Shown: positions 15,894 through 24,849, counted from the first letter of the stretch. The stretch is 37,983 nt of DNA from Cloacimonetes bacterium UBA5835 (GCA_002432865.1 DJGX01000020.1:5786-43768), one strand, 5' to 3'. Notes: generated from the letters alone by a model not told the origin. Translations and numbers: made by a program.

Positions 15894-16860
15894 ACGCATT
15901 GGATTTACTACTTCCTTTCCTGTGGAAGTTTTATTCGCTGCAGGCCATATTCCTGTAGATTTGAACAATGTATTTATATCACAGGATTCTTCCAATTATG
16001 TTCAGAATGCTGAATTGAAAGGTTTCCCCCGCACTCTTTGCAGCTGGATTAAAGGTAATTATATAGCTGCGCTATCTTCTAATCTGGATATGATAATCGG
16101 AATTGTAGTAGGTGATTGTTCCAATAGTAATTCTCTACTGGATATGTTTACTGAAGTTAATATACCGATATACCGTTTTTCCTTTCCTGCTAATAGAAAC
16201 CCTGAGGATTTAGATAAAGAAATAACCAAGCTGGAAAATTATTTTGGTGTGTCTCGAAGCGATACTTTGAAGGCAAAAAAGCGATTAGACGAGATTCGGA
16301 AAAAACTATTAGTCCTGGATGAATGGACTTGGAAAGAACGCTTAGTTAGTGGGCTTGAAAATCACCTTTGGCAGGTTAATTCTTCCGATTTTGGGGGAAA
16401 TCCAGATCGCTACGAAAGTGAATTGGATATGTTTTTGAAAGAAGCAGAAAAAAGAGACCCCCTGCCAACAAAACTGCGTCTGGCATATTTGGGAGTGCCT
16501 CCTATCTATAAAAACATATACGATACGATTATTGATCTGGGAGGGGATGTTATTTTCAACGAAGTGCAGCGTCAATTTGCGATGCCTTATTTACTACCGG
16601 ATATCGTTCAACAATACATTGCTTATACTTATCCCTATAGTGTTTTTGACCGGTTGAAAGATATAAAGCCCGAACTTGAAAAACGCAATATAGAAGCTGT
16701 TATTAGCTATACGCAAAGTTTTTGCCATCTACAGTTGGATAACCTGCTTCTAAGAAAATATATAGACCTGCCTTTTTTAACTCTGGAAGGTGATCAACCT
16801 GAAGATATCGATGCCAGAACACTGCTGCGACTGGAGAGCTTTTTTGAAGTTCATAGTTAG
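15883..16860 (+). CDS. 2-hydroxyacyl-CoA dehydratase (HgdB/BcrB-like) family protein
   Basis: 325 residues from ATG 15883, which has GGAG seven bases upstream. The frame is open further upstream, but that part only overlaps the ABC-F gene. The protein follows the HgdB/BcrC pattern: IGFTTSFPVEVLFAAGHIPV at the start, Cys53 in TLCSWIKG, Cys79 in VVGDCSNS, a late Cys in SYTQSFCHLQLDN, and the closing segment LEGDQPEDIDARTLLRLESF. The three Cys fit a [4Fe-4S] site. In the characterised family two such subunits plus an activator ATPase dehydrate 2-hydroxyacyl-CoA or reduce benzoyl-CoA. Here there is one subunit and no activator nearby, so the substrate is unknown. It may belong to the single-subunit branch of unknown role. 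Confidence 0.8.
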   Translation: MIPKRIGFTTSFPVEVLFAAGHIPVDLNNVFISQDSSNYVQNAELKGFPRTLCSWIKGNYIAALSSNLDMIIGIVVGDCSNSNSLLDMFTEVNIPIYRFSFPANRNPEDLDKEITKLENYFGVSRSDTLKAKKRLDEIRKKLLVLDEWTWKERLVSGLENHLWQVNSSDFGGNPDRYESELDMFLKEAEKRDPLPTKLRLAYLGVPPIYKNIYDTIIDLGGDVIFNEVQRQFAMPYLLPDIVQQYIAYTYPYSVFDRLKDIKPELEKRNIEAVISYTQSFCHLQLDNLLLRKYIDLPFLTLEGDQPEDIDARTLLRLESFFEVHS

Positions 16861-16929
16861 AAGAGGAAGGTGGAAAGTGGAAAAGTGAAACCCGGAGATA
16901 GTTTTAGGTGCAAATCTTACAGGTAGTTT

Positions 16930-16954
16930 GAGGACGCTATTCCTCTGTTTTTTG
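16930..16954 (+). terminator. Hairpin plus T-run after the ABC-F/HgdB-like pair
   Basis: GAGGA-CGCTAT-TCCTC forms a 5-bp stem with a 6-base loop (16930-16945), followed by TGTTTTTTG. It lies 70 bases after the HgdB-like stop and could end that transcript. The stem is short, so efficiency is uncertain. Confidence 0.45.
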
Positions 16955-16960
16955 TGTAGC

Positions 16961-16980
16961 CGGAGGACGCCGTTCCTCCG
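16961..16980. repeat. Second copy of the GGAGGA-N6-TCCTCC hairpin
   Basis: CGGAGGA-CGCCGT-TCCTCCG makes a 7-bp stem with a 6-base loop. Stem and loop closely match the hairpin 31 bases upstream (loop CGCTAT versus CGCCGT). No T-run follows on the plus strand. Two copies in tandem suggest a small repeated palindrome rather than a simple terminator. Confidence 0.55.
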
Positions 16981-17227
16981 CAAAAAAGTGTAAAAGTGAA
17001 ACAAGAATGGGCTGGAAGCTATAAGTAGAAGCCATAGAGCAAGTTGAAGGCAAAAAGCTAAGAGTTGAAAGCAAGTAACAAGAATCTAAATTACTTTTCT
17101 ACCTTTTCTTTCCTTCCTATTTTTTTTCTGTGCTCCTGTTTCTTTCGGTACTTTCGATAGCTCTCAAAATTCTATTTGCGTGTCGTTATCTTTGTTCAGT
17201 GTTCTCGGTGTAGAAGATCAAAGAAAG

Positions 17228-17252
17228 AACCGCTCAAAAGATGAGCGGTTCG
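17228..17252 (-). terminator. Rho-independent terminator of secD-secF
   Basis: GAACCGCTCA and TGAGCGGTTC form a perfect 10-bp stem with a 5-base loop, 22 bases after the secF stop. Reading the minus strand, TTTCTTTG follows the stem. This is the best terminator-like structure in the window. Confidence 0.75.
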
Positions 17253-17274
17253 AGAGGAGGTAGATTGTATGGGG

Positions 17275-18258
17275 TTATTTTTTCTTCTTAGTTAAGTGTT
17301 GCAAAGTTTTCTTTTCTTTCCCTGTGATTTGATGTAAATCTATCACCAGGTTGCTGGCTACACAGATTGAAGAATAGGTTCCAAAAAGAATACCTAAGCA
17401 AATGGCAAAAGCAAAATCGTGAATCACACTACCCCCAAAGAAAAATAAACAAGCAGAAGTAATAAAAGTAGTTCCACCTGTAATTATTGTTCTGGAAAGG
17501 GTTTCATTGATAGATTTATTGAATATAACCGGCATAGGGTCTTTACGATTCTTTTTCAGATCTTCGCGAATACGGTCAAAGATCACAATCGTATCGTTGA
17601 TGCTGTAACCCACAATTGTTAAAAGCGCGGCAATAATTTGCATTGTGATTTCTTTGCCGGTAAGAGCAAAAATACCCACAATAATAAGCACATCGTGGAA
17701 TAAAGCCAAAATTCCCATTAGCCCAAAAGTTAATTCAAAACGGAACCAAATATAAATGATCATTGCAATCAAGGCAAGCAGAACTGCCCAAAATGCTTGA
17801 GTTCGAAGTTCGCTACCAACTTTGGGACCAACTTCATATATTTCTTCTATAACTTCTTTATTGATATCTCGACCTTTCACATATTCAGGAAATTCACTTT
17901 GGATGATATCAATCAATTTCGATCGAGCTTCCGCTGAAATATTACTGCCTTTACCTGTTGTTTTTATTTTGATTTGGAAAACAGAATTGGCTTCATCGCC
18001 AACATACATAATTTCCGCATCCGGGAAGCCATTTTTGGCAAGAACGGAGCGTAATTCATCAATAGGAAGAGGAGCTACATTTGGATCTTTAGCTTTCAAG
18101 TTCAATGTTGCGGCTATACCGCTGGTGAAATCTATACTCCAATTCAAGCCATTGAATATAATACCTCCCAAGCCGATCAAGAGCACAACGATTGAGAAAG
18201 CGTAAGCCCAGTAACGATATTTCACAAATTGGATATTAGGATTCTTGATGATTCGCAT
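17275..18258 (-). CDS. secF: SecF, protein-export membrane subunit
   Basis: A 327-residue protein with an N-terminal membrane segment (about 16-36), the DFTSG motif at the start of the periplasmic domain, and five C-terminal membrane helices. FDRIREDLKK in the cytosolic loop and the NETLSRTIITGGTTF region are typical of SecF. With SecD it uses the proton-motive force to help complete export through SecYEG. It lies 12 bases after secD with AAGGAG before the start. The lysine-rich C-terminal tail is cytosolic. Length is normal. Confidence 0.96.
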   Translation of the reverse strand: MRIIKNPNIQFVKYRYWAYAFSIVVLLIGLGGIIFNGLNWSIDFTSGIAATLNLKAKDPNVAPLPIDELRSVLAKNGFPDAEIMYVGDEANSVFQIKIKTTGKGSNISAEARSKLIDIIQSEFPEYVKGRDINKEVIEEIYEVGPKVGSELRTQAFWAVLLALIAMIIYIWFRFELTFGLMGILALFHDVLIIVGIFALTGKEITMQIIAALLTIVGYSINDTIVIFDRIREDLKKNRKDPMPVIFNKSINETLSRTIITGGTTFITSACLFFFGGSVIHDFAFAICLGILFGTYSSICVASNLVIDLHQITGKEKKTLQHLTKKKK

Positions 18259-18270
18259 TATAATAACTCC

Positions 18271-19857
18271 TTACACGCTCAGTTTTGTTTTTGTTCCCGT
18301 AAGAACAAAATTATCCAGTATGGCTCTAACCATCACTATGGCAGTAAACATTGAACTCATAATACCGATAGCTAAGGTTACAGCAAAACCACGGATTGGA
18401 CCAGTTCCAAGATAATAAAGCACAATTGCCGCAATAAGAGTAGTTAAGTTTGAATCCCAAACTGTAATAATAGCTCTCTTAAAACCTGCATCTACTGCTG
18501 TACGAGGAGCTTTCCCTAAATCCAATTCTTCTCTTATTCGTTCATAAATAAGAACATTGGAATCCACTGCCATACCAATAGTAAGAATTATACCTGCAAT
18601 ACCAGGAAGGGTTAAAGTTGCACCAAACGCAGTTAACATAGCTAAAATAAAGCCCACATTTAAAACCAAGGCAATATCAGCAATAAAACCGCATCCTTTA
18701 TAATAGATAACCATAAACAAGGCTACAATTATCAAACCAATTAAACCAGCGAAAGTCCCTTTACGAATGCTATCACTACCTAAAGTAGCACCAATAATAG
18801 AAGTAGATACAGGTTTGATGGGAGCGATCAAGTTACCAGTGCTGAGTACAATAGCCAGTTCGTTTGCCTCAGTAGCTGTGAACCTTCCTGTAATTTGAGC
18901 TCTACCACCAGCAATTCTTTCCTGAATATTCGGAGCAGAATAAACTACACCATCCAAAACAATCGCTAAACGCTTACCAACATTATCAGCAGTAACGCGT
19001 TCAAATTTACGAGCCCCTTCTCTTTTCATTTCTATAGAAATATAGGGTTTATTGGCAACTCGCGGATCGGTAGATGTGGCTGAACCATATTCTACTTTAG
19101 CTTTCGCAAGATCTGCTCCCGTAAGCTGAGGAGCTGAATTCAGAACATATAAAGCTCTATCTGCTCGGGGATTTTCGGTATCTGCTTTATCTAAAGCAAG
19201 CTGATAACCTATTGGCACAAATTGAGCAAATAAAGTATCAGAAATCAGTTCTTGAATTAAACGCACATCGCTATATTGAACCTCAAAATCCATTTCACCA
19301 GGACGAATCAACGAACTGAAAATACCGGTTCCTACTTGTAAGCTATCAGTGGAAGTTGTATCAGCAATAATGCTTTTATCCTTCTTGGCTAATTCTGCCA
19401 AAGCTGGAAACTTATCCAGATTACCACTGATATTTTTATCGATAGCATCTATTACACGCTTAGCTTCTTCTGACGGAGCTACAAGTTTAAACTCCAACAT
19501 AGCAGTTTGTTTAATTAAATTCTCAGCTGCCTTATAATCGGAAACACCAGGCAGTTGAACCATAATTCTTTTCTCGCCTAATTTTTGGATAGTAGGTTCG
19601 GCTACTCCAAACTGATCAATACGTTCACGAATGATCTTAATATTCTGCTCAACAGCATTTCTGGCATCAGTTGCAGAAAGCTCTGAAGTATCAACTTCCA
19701 GAAGTATCTGCATCCCACCTCTTAAATCCAAACCGAGTTTCAAATGGTGTTTTGACCACCAGCTTGGTAGATTAGGAATTGCCAAAGGAGCCAAAAAAAA
19801 TGCTGTCACGCATATAAATATGACTATAGAAAGGCCACGCCAGGAAAACTTCTTCAT
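18271..19857 (-). CDS. secD: SecD, protein-export membrane subunit
   Basis: A 528-residue protein with an N-terminal membrane anchor (about 10-30), the LGLDLRGGMQ motif at about 41-51, a large periplasmic domain (P1 base and head), then the membrane bundle with the VDSNVLIYERIREEL motif of RND-type SecD. Asp in the GMAVDSNVLI helix is the expected proton-relay residue. It forms a complex with SecF, encoded next. A GGGAG ribosome site lies 10 bases before the ATG. Confidence 0.96.
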   Translation of the reverse strand: MKKFSWRGLSIVIFICVTAFFLAPLAIPNLPSWWSKHHLKLGLDLRGGMQILLEVDTSELSATDARNAVEQNIKIIRERIDQFGVAEPTIQKLGEKRIMVQLPGVSDYKAAENLIKQTAMLEFKLVAPSEEAKRVIDAIDKNISGNLDKFPALAELAKKDKSIIADTTSTDSLQVGTGIFSSLIRPGEMDFEVQYSDVRLIQELISDTLFAQFVPIGYQLALDKADTENPRADRALYVLNSAPQLTGADLAKAKVEYGSATSTDPRVANKPYISIEMKREGARKFERVTADNVGKRLAIVLDGVVYSAPNIQERIAGGRAQITGRFTATEANELAIVLSTGNLIAPIKPVSTSIIGATLGSDSIRKGTFAGLIGLIIVALFMVIYYKGCGFIADIALVLNVGFILAMLTAFGATLTLPGIAGIILTIGMAVDSNVLIYERIREELDLGKAPRTAVDAGFKRAIITVWDSNLTTLIAAIVLYYLGTGPIRGFAVTLAIGIMSSMFTAIVMVRAILDNFVLTGTKTKLSV

Positions 19858-19888
19858 TAGCTTTATGCTCCCTTATACATTTTTTATC

Positions 19889-19917
19889 ATATTAAAGATT
19901 TTACATTATTAAGCCAA
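19889..19917 (-). promoter_or_regulatory. Predicted secD promoter
   Basis: Minus strand: TTGGCT, a 17-base spacer, TAATAT, ending about 32 bases before the secD start. Box quality is moderate; spacing is ideal. Confidence 0.45.
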
Positions 19918-20280
19918 AACTCTGATAACCCTCCATTCGTCAAGGGAAATGTTTTTGCACAATATGCTAATTCAGCTGCCTGACTCTTCATTTATTATGA
20001 TTCTCCATTCCAAGTAATATTAGCAAATATGTCAAAATAAGCACTCTCATAAATATATGAATCTGTATAATCACTGCTTTTGCATATATTTCTTTAGCAT
20101 ATTGTACTACAAACCCATTAAAAAAAACTGAAAATATTTAACAACTTGTATACATTTGCCTACAGGCCACATAGATAATTATGATCATCTCACAGTATGA
20201 GTAGCATAGGTTTTTTTAAGCGGTTGAATATTAACATTCCTATACTGTTACAATAAATTATGATTTTTTCTTTTTATCAC

Positions 20281-20309
20281 TTGACATAATACTTATAATT
20301 GTTTTATAT
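20281..20309 (+). promoter_or_regulatory. Predicted promoter of the isolated CARF gene
   Basis: TTGACA (20281-20286), 17 bases, then TTATAT. The next bases include GTTCTATGA. The whole 40-base block resembles the sequence upstream of the DUF2089 gene at 36138, which suggests a shared promoter type. The leader to the ATG at 20472 would be about 155 bases. Confidence 0.45.
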
Positions 20310-20471
20310 AGTTCTATGATATATAATATAGTTAGAGAGTCCGTTTCTATTAAGATACTATGTTTTGTTAGGATAGTGGCAGATAAGTGCAATTCTATCT
20401 AAACACTATTGTACAGAATTTATCTTTTCTTCAAAATAAGCTATATATGCTAATATGAAAGGAAGCTAATT

Positions 20472-21464
20472 ATGGTTGAAGTTTTAATACTGGTAGGTAC
20501 CAATCCGGTTCCATGTTATGTAAGTGCAATTTATTTAAAGAACCACTACAATAATTCCAGGATTAGCTTAATATGTTCAAAAGAAAATAAGACCTTAGGC
20601 CAAACAGGTACAGAAGATATCGGGCAAAGAATCAAAACTCAACTTATAAAGGAAGGCAAATTTAAAGAAGAGGATTTTAATCAGATAATTTCTATTGATG
20701 ATGTAACTTCTTTCAACTCAATTGAATGCAAGTTAAATAAATATATAAACGAAGAAGATAAAAAAGCAATTCATTTAAACTTTACTGGCGGGACTAAAAC
20801 TATGGCAGCATTTTGTTACTATTATCTAAAAAGCCACTACAAATCTTTTAGTTCTTCATACTTAGATAGCAGACGCAAAATTATGATTATTGATGGTAAT
20901 GTAGCAGATTCGCAAATTGATTTACGCCAAGACCCTATGTTGGCGATAAATTTAGAAACTATGGCAGTTTTACAAAATCAAACAGACATTAAGCCAGAGG
21001 AATATAAAGAAAAATACCCTGAATTATTGGAAAAACTAATTGACTTGTTAGATAATGGCAATTTAGAAGAAATCTATGGGAAAAGGAATAATGACCTGGA
21101 ACATATGGCCAATCAATTGAACATAACACCAGAAAAAAATCGTTTGTTAGAAAGTGTAAATATAAAGTACGAGGAATTAAATAGAAACCAAAGAGAAGAT
21201 TTGGAAGATTTCATTAATGGTAGATGGCTGGAATATTATGTCTACAATGAACTTATTAAACTCACTGGAAATATTCAATTTTATTTTGATGTTCACAATA
21301 ATCAATATCAGGTAGATATAGTTGCAGTTTATGGCTACCAACTTACCCTAATATCTGTTACTACACATAAAACAAAACTATTATGGTATAACTGTTTTAT
21401 CAGGAAACCTGAATATTTTTTTATAAACTTCATTCTGATATTTCTAAATGAGCTTCTTTATTAA
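20472..21464 (+). CDS. CARF-nuclease (Card1/DUF1887-like), C-terminus probably lost
   Basis: A 330-residue protein. The start VLILVGTNPVPCYVSAIYL and the loop NFTGGTKTMAAF (103-114) mark the DUF1887-type CARF domain of Card1/Can-like effectors. The second half begins like the fused restriction-endonuclease fold: NGRWLEYYVYNEL (249-261) and VDIVAVYGYQLTLIS (281-295). After ISVTTHK the sequence no longer follows the family: the expected acidic/basic catalytic strand and the following helix are missing, replaced by an AT-rich hydrophobic tail (FFINFILIFLNELLY). The protein is shorter than I expect for full-length members. The CARF sensor may still bind cyclic oligoadenylate, but nuclease activity is doubtful. 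It stands alone, 7 kb from the csm genes. ATG 20472 has AAGGAAG upstream. It may be a decaying gene. Confidence 0.65.
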   Translation: MVEVLILVGTNPVPCYVSAIYLKNHYNNSRISLICSKENKTLGQTGTEDIGQRIKTQLIKEGKFKEEDFNQIISIDDVTSFNSIECKLNKYINEEDKKAIHLNFTGGTKTMAAFCYYYLKSHYKSFSSSYLDSRRKIMIIDGNVADSQIDLRQDPMLAINLETMAVLQNQTDIKPEEYKEKYPELLEKLIDLLDNGNLEEIYGKRNNDLEHMANQLNITPEKNRLLESVNIKYEELNRNQREDLEDFINGRWLEYYVYNELIKLTGNIQFYFDVHNNQYQVDIVAVYGYQLTLISVTTHKTKLLWYNCFIRKPEYFFINFILIFLNELLY

Positions 21465-21690
21465 CCTCATACACAGTGTTCTAAACCAATCGTAATTATG
21501 CTCTCATCCCCGTAGGATAATAAAGATAACAATATTATAGATTATATAATTGCGCTACTAATAAATATCTTAACAGGGAATAGAAAACACAGTATTGGCA
21601 GAAGTGCAAAAAAAACCTTGTTAAAAACTGCACTATTAAAATAATGGCTTTCAAAATAAGAAATTTATCCTCTACAAAAGGAGAATGGAA

Positions 21691-23475
21691 ATGCTGGATC
21701 AGTTGAGAAAGAAACAGAAAGTGATTATCTACATTGTTGCTTTCGTGTTTATTGTAGGTATGGGTGCAATTGGGTTAGGGGAATTACTATCGCCAAAACC
21801 TTACCTGGGAAAAGTGAACGGTACCAAAATAACATTTGATATGTTCCAACAGAAAACACAGGAAATGTATGATCGCTATGCCCAAATGTATAAGGACCAA
21901 CCTATAGACGAAAATACCCGTAAAGCAATAGAAAATCAAGCTTGGGAATCTTTGGTGAACGATATTTTGTGGCAACAGCAGATAAAGAAGCATAAAATTA
22001 AAATTACTGATGATGAGATTTTAACCGAAATGCAGAATAATCCACCTCAGGAACTGATGCAAAATGAAGCCTTACAAACCAATGGCAGATTTGATAGATC
22101 CAAATATCTTTCTGCTTTGAAGAATAATCCTCAGTTTTTTGCTGCTATGGAAGAATATGTGCGTAGTTATCTTCCTCGTCAAAAATTGCAAAATAAGATA
22201 AAAGCTCAAGCTGGAATTACTATTGATAGTCTAAAAGCAGAATATGCGAAGGATTCTGATATTGTTTCCGGAAAATTTATTTGGTTTGATCCCAATAAAT
22301 CAGATCCAGTAACCGTTACCGATGCTGAAATTAAAGCCTATTATGATAAGAACAAAGAAACAGAATTTAAAAAAGGACCAGCTTCGAGAATGAAATATAT
22401 TGCTTTCGAAGAAAAGCCCTCAGACAAGGACTATGCCTCTATAAAATTATTGGCCGATGAAGTTTATAACCGTGTTATTAAAGGAGAGGATTTTGCTACT
22501 TTAGCCAAAGAATATTCCGATGATCCCGGTTCTAAAGATAATGGTGGTTCTTTAGGCGAATTTGGAAAGGGGCAAATGGTTCCTGAATTTGAAAAGGTAG
22601 CTTTTTCTCTGAAAGTAAAAGAAATCAGTAAGCCCGTTAAAACCAATTTTGGTTGGCATATTATCCGTTGTGATAGCATTGCCTCCCAAGATCCTGAAAA
22701 TTACAGAATTAAAGCCAGCCATATTTTGCTAAAAGTTGATCCCTCAGATGAGACCAAAAATGCGCTGCTGGATAAAGTTGAATCGGCTAGAGCTTTAATA
22801 AAGAAAAAAGGAATAGATGCCGCTGCAAAAGAACTGAAAGTTGAAGTTCAAAAAACTGATTGGGTGCCTCACGATCAGGAATATATTCCTGGAATTGGAA
22901 ATAATGGAGCTCTTTTACAGTTTATGCGTAAAGGTAAAGAGAAAGCTGTATCGGACATTATTACAGACCAGCAAAACCGTAAAATTATCGCTCAGCTCAC
23001 TGATAACAAAAAGGTCTATTACGAAGATTTTGAATCGGTTAAGCTTCGTATTAAATACCAGCTGGAAAAGGATAAGAAAGTAGCTAATATTAAGAAAAAA
23101 GCAGAAGAATTCGTTGCCAAGTATCCTTCTGGCGAGTATTTCTCTGCTGCAGCTAAAGAGGGCTGGCAGATAATAGATTTGAACAACCACAAGAAAGGAC
23201 AATATGTTCCCAATGTTGGCCTTTGCGAAGAATTTACCAATGCTGCTTTAGCATTGGAAGCTGGAAAAACCAGCGGTTTGATTCATACTAAAGAAGGAAG
23301 CTTTATTATCAGTTGTTCAGAGCGAATTAAGCCCGATTTTAATGCTTTCGCTAAAGATAAAGATAAACAGGAAGAAATTCGTAAGCGTCTGGAAGATGCT
23401 GCTTGGAACCGTTGGTATGACCAAATGCGAAAAGAAGCTAAAATAATCGATAACCGTGCCAAATACGGAATGTGA
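21691..23475 (+). CDS. PpiD/SurA-like membrane-anchored peptidyl-prolyl isomerase
   Basis: 594 residues from ATG 21691. An ATG two codons upstream at 21685 sits one base from the AAAGGAG site, while 21691 has a seven-base gap. A short basic N-terminus is followed by one membrane helix (about 10-32), as in PpiD. Next comes a SurA_N-like helical domain (about 38-200), then a parvulin domain (about 235-335) with FATLAKEYSDDPGSKDNGG, GEFGKGQMVPEFEKVAF and FGWHIIRCD. A second, degenerate parvulin-like region (about 340-460) starts at RIKASHILLKVDPS. It probably chaperones proteins leaving SecYEG. The hexomutase gene follows after 3 bases. Confidence 0.88.
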   Translation: MLDQLRKKQKVIIYIVAFVFIVGMGAIGLGELLSPKPYLGKVNGTKITFDMFQQKTQEMYDRYAQMYKDQPIDENTRKAIENQAWESLVNDILWQQQIKKHKIKITDDEILTEMQNNPPQELMQNEALQTNGRFDRSKYLSALKNNPQFFAAMEEYVRSYLPRQKLQNKIKAQAGITIDSLKAEYAKDSDIVSGKFIWFDPNKSDPVTVTDAEIKAYYDKNKETEFKKGPASRMKYIAFEEKPSDKDYASIKLLADEVYNRVIKGEDFATLAKEYSDDPGSKDNGGSLGEFGKGQMVPEFEKVAFSLKVKEISKPVKTNFGWHIIRCDSIASQDPENYRIKASHILLKVDPSDETKNALLDKVESARALIKKKGIDAAAKELKVEVQKTDWVPHDQEYIPGIGNNGALLQFMRKGKEKAVSDIITDQQNRKIIAQLTDNKKVYYEDFESVKLRIKYQLEKDKKVANIKKKAEEFVAKYPSGEYFSAAAKEGWQIIDLNNHKKGQYVPNVGLCEEFTNAALALEAGKTSGLIHTKEGSFIISCSERIKPDFNAFAKDKDKQEEIRKRLEDAAWNRWYDQMRKEAKIIDNRAKYGM

Positions 23476-23478
23476 TTA

Positions 23479-24849
23479 ATGAATAAATTGATGACCAGTG
23501 TTAGTGGGGTTAGGGGTGTCTTTGCGGACACCCTTAATCCTATTATAGCCATAAAATATGCAGCACATTTTGCTTTAATTCAAAAACGGCATTATCCTGA
23601 AGAAAAACCTCATATTATCGTTGGAAGAGATAGTCGCACAACCGGACAAGCTATGTTGCATAGCATAATTTCTGCCATCATAAGTGTGGGTTGTGATGTA
23701 ACCGATTTAGGAATAGTATCTACACCTACTTTGCTATTAAAAGTTCAGGAATCAGATGCTATTGGAGGCATTGCTATTACTGCATCTCATAATCCTCCTC
23801 AGTGGAATGCTATGAAATTTGTAGATGCCGATGGAATGTTTTTGAGCCCTGAAAAAGCCGAGTATTTTTTGAATTCCGTTGAAAATGAAATTATCTGGGC
23901 TGCCTGGGATTCTATGGGAAAAATAACAAAGGATAACAGTGCTATTCAAGAGCATATAGATAGAATTTTGGCTATCCCATATCTTAATTTAGAACAGATT
24001 CGCTCCCGTAAATTTAAAGTTGTGTTAGATTCCGTAAATGGTGCCGGAGGTTTAATTTCTCCATATCTATTAGAAGGTTTGGGATGCACTGTATATGAAA
24101 TAAATAGTGAAGCAACCGGGATTTTTGCCCATACAGCCGAACCTTTGAATGAAAATTTACACCAATTGGAAGAAGCAGTTACTTTTTACAAAGCAGATAT
24201 CGGCTTTGCTACAGATCCTGATGTAGATCGCCTTTCCCTTGTTTCTGAACAAGGAAAATGTATCGGAGAAGAATTAAGCGTAGCTTTGGCAGAGCTTTTT
24301 GTACTACCCAAAAAACGGGGAGATATTGTAGTTAATCTTAGCAGTTCAATGATATCGGATGATATAGCTGAGCTTTTTGGCGTGCAGGTTCATCGAACAA
24401 AAGTTGGTGAAATAAATGTGGGAAAAAAGATGCAGGCAATAAAATCACCCATTGGCGGAGAAGGAAATGGTGGAATTATTTGTCCTGATGTTCATTATAC
24501 GCGTGATGCTATTGCTGGTATGGCATTGATTTTAGGTTTGCTTGCCGAACAGGATAAACCGCTTTCTGCTATAGTTGATAGCTTACCCAAATATTATTTT
24601 GCCAAGGATAAACTAATTTTGGATGCCTCCCGTATGGAAAATGTGATGCAGAATATACCGTCCTTTTTTGAGGGCTATCAATTGGATACTCAGGATGGGA
24701 TTAAAGCTATTGGAAATAAACATTTTATCCATATTCGCAAATCGGGAACTGAACCAATTATCCGTATTTATGTGGAAAGTGAATCAATAGAGAAATCCCG
24801 AGCCCTCTGCGAGGAAGCCAAAAAAATAATCGAAAGAGCTTCTATATAA
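23479..24849 (+). CDS. Phosphohexomutase (phosphoglucosamine/phosphomannomutase type)
   Basis: A 456-residue alpha-D-phosphohexomutase with all four active-site loops: phosphoserine loop ITASHNPPQW near residue 100, metal loop DPDVDR near 248, sugar loop GGEGNGG near 326, and phosphate loop RKSGTEPIIR near 420. It moves phosphate between C1 and C6 of a sugar phosphate for cell-wall or polysaccharide precursors. The sugar loop GEGNGG differs from bacterial GlmM (GEQSGH) and from PMM/PGM (GEMSGH) and resembles archaeal-type and FCB enzymes. Substrate choice is therefore left open. It is probably cotranscribed with the ppiD-like gene. Confidence 0.9.
   Translation: MNKLMTSVSGVRGVFADTLNPIIAIKYAAHFALIQKRHYPEEKPHIIVGRDSRTTGQAMLHSIISAIISVGCDVTDLGIVSTPTLLLKVQESDAIGGIAITASHNPPQWNAMKFVDADGMFLSPEKAEYFLNSVENEIIWAAWDSMGKITKDNSAIQEHIDRILAIPYLNLEQIRSRKFKVVLDSVNGAGGLISPYLLEGLGCTVYEINSEATGIFAHTAEPLNENLHQLEEAVTFYKADIGFATDPDVDRLSLVSEQGKCIGEELSVALAELFVLPKKRGDIVVNLSSSMISDDIAELFGVQVHRTKVGEINVGKKMQAIKSPIGGEGNGGIICPDVHYTRDAIAGMALILGLLAEQDKPLSAIVDSLPKYYFAKDKLILDASRMENVMQNIPSFFEGYQLDTQDGIKAIGNKHFIHIRKSGTEPIIRIYVESESIEKSRALCEEAKKIIERASI

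Larger units (their letters stand above)
16861..17274. other. Intergenic region with purine micro-repeats and hairpins
   Basis: About 410 bases between two converging operons, without a plausible gene. It starts with degenerate purine repeats (GTGGAAAGTGGAAAAGTG), then two related hairpins (16930-16945 and 16961-16980), more GTGTAAAAGTG and AAGCTAAGAG-type repeats up to about 17070, and a perfect inverted repeat at 17228-17252 close to the secF stop. Confidence 0.6.
19858..20471. other. Long AT-rich intergenic region with two outward promoters
   Basis: About 610 bases between divergent secD and the CARF gene. No coding potential is seen. It holds the predicted secD promoter (19889-19917, minus) and the predicted CARF-gene promoter (20281-20309, plus). 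The middle part is very AT-rich and without clear repeats, and could be decayed sequence. Confidence 0.5.

Noticed and set aside
22841..23240. Several overlapping frames inside the ppiD-like gene
   Set aside because: They are out-of-frame shadows of a complete, well-supported protein and show no domain pattern.
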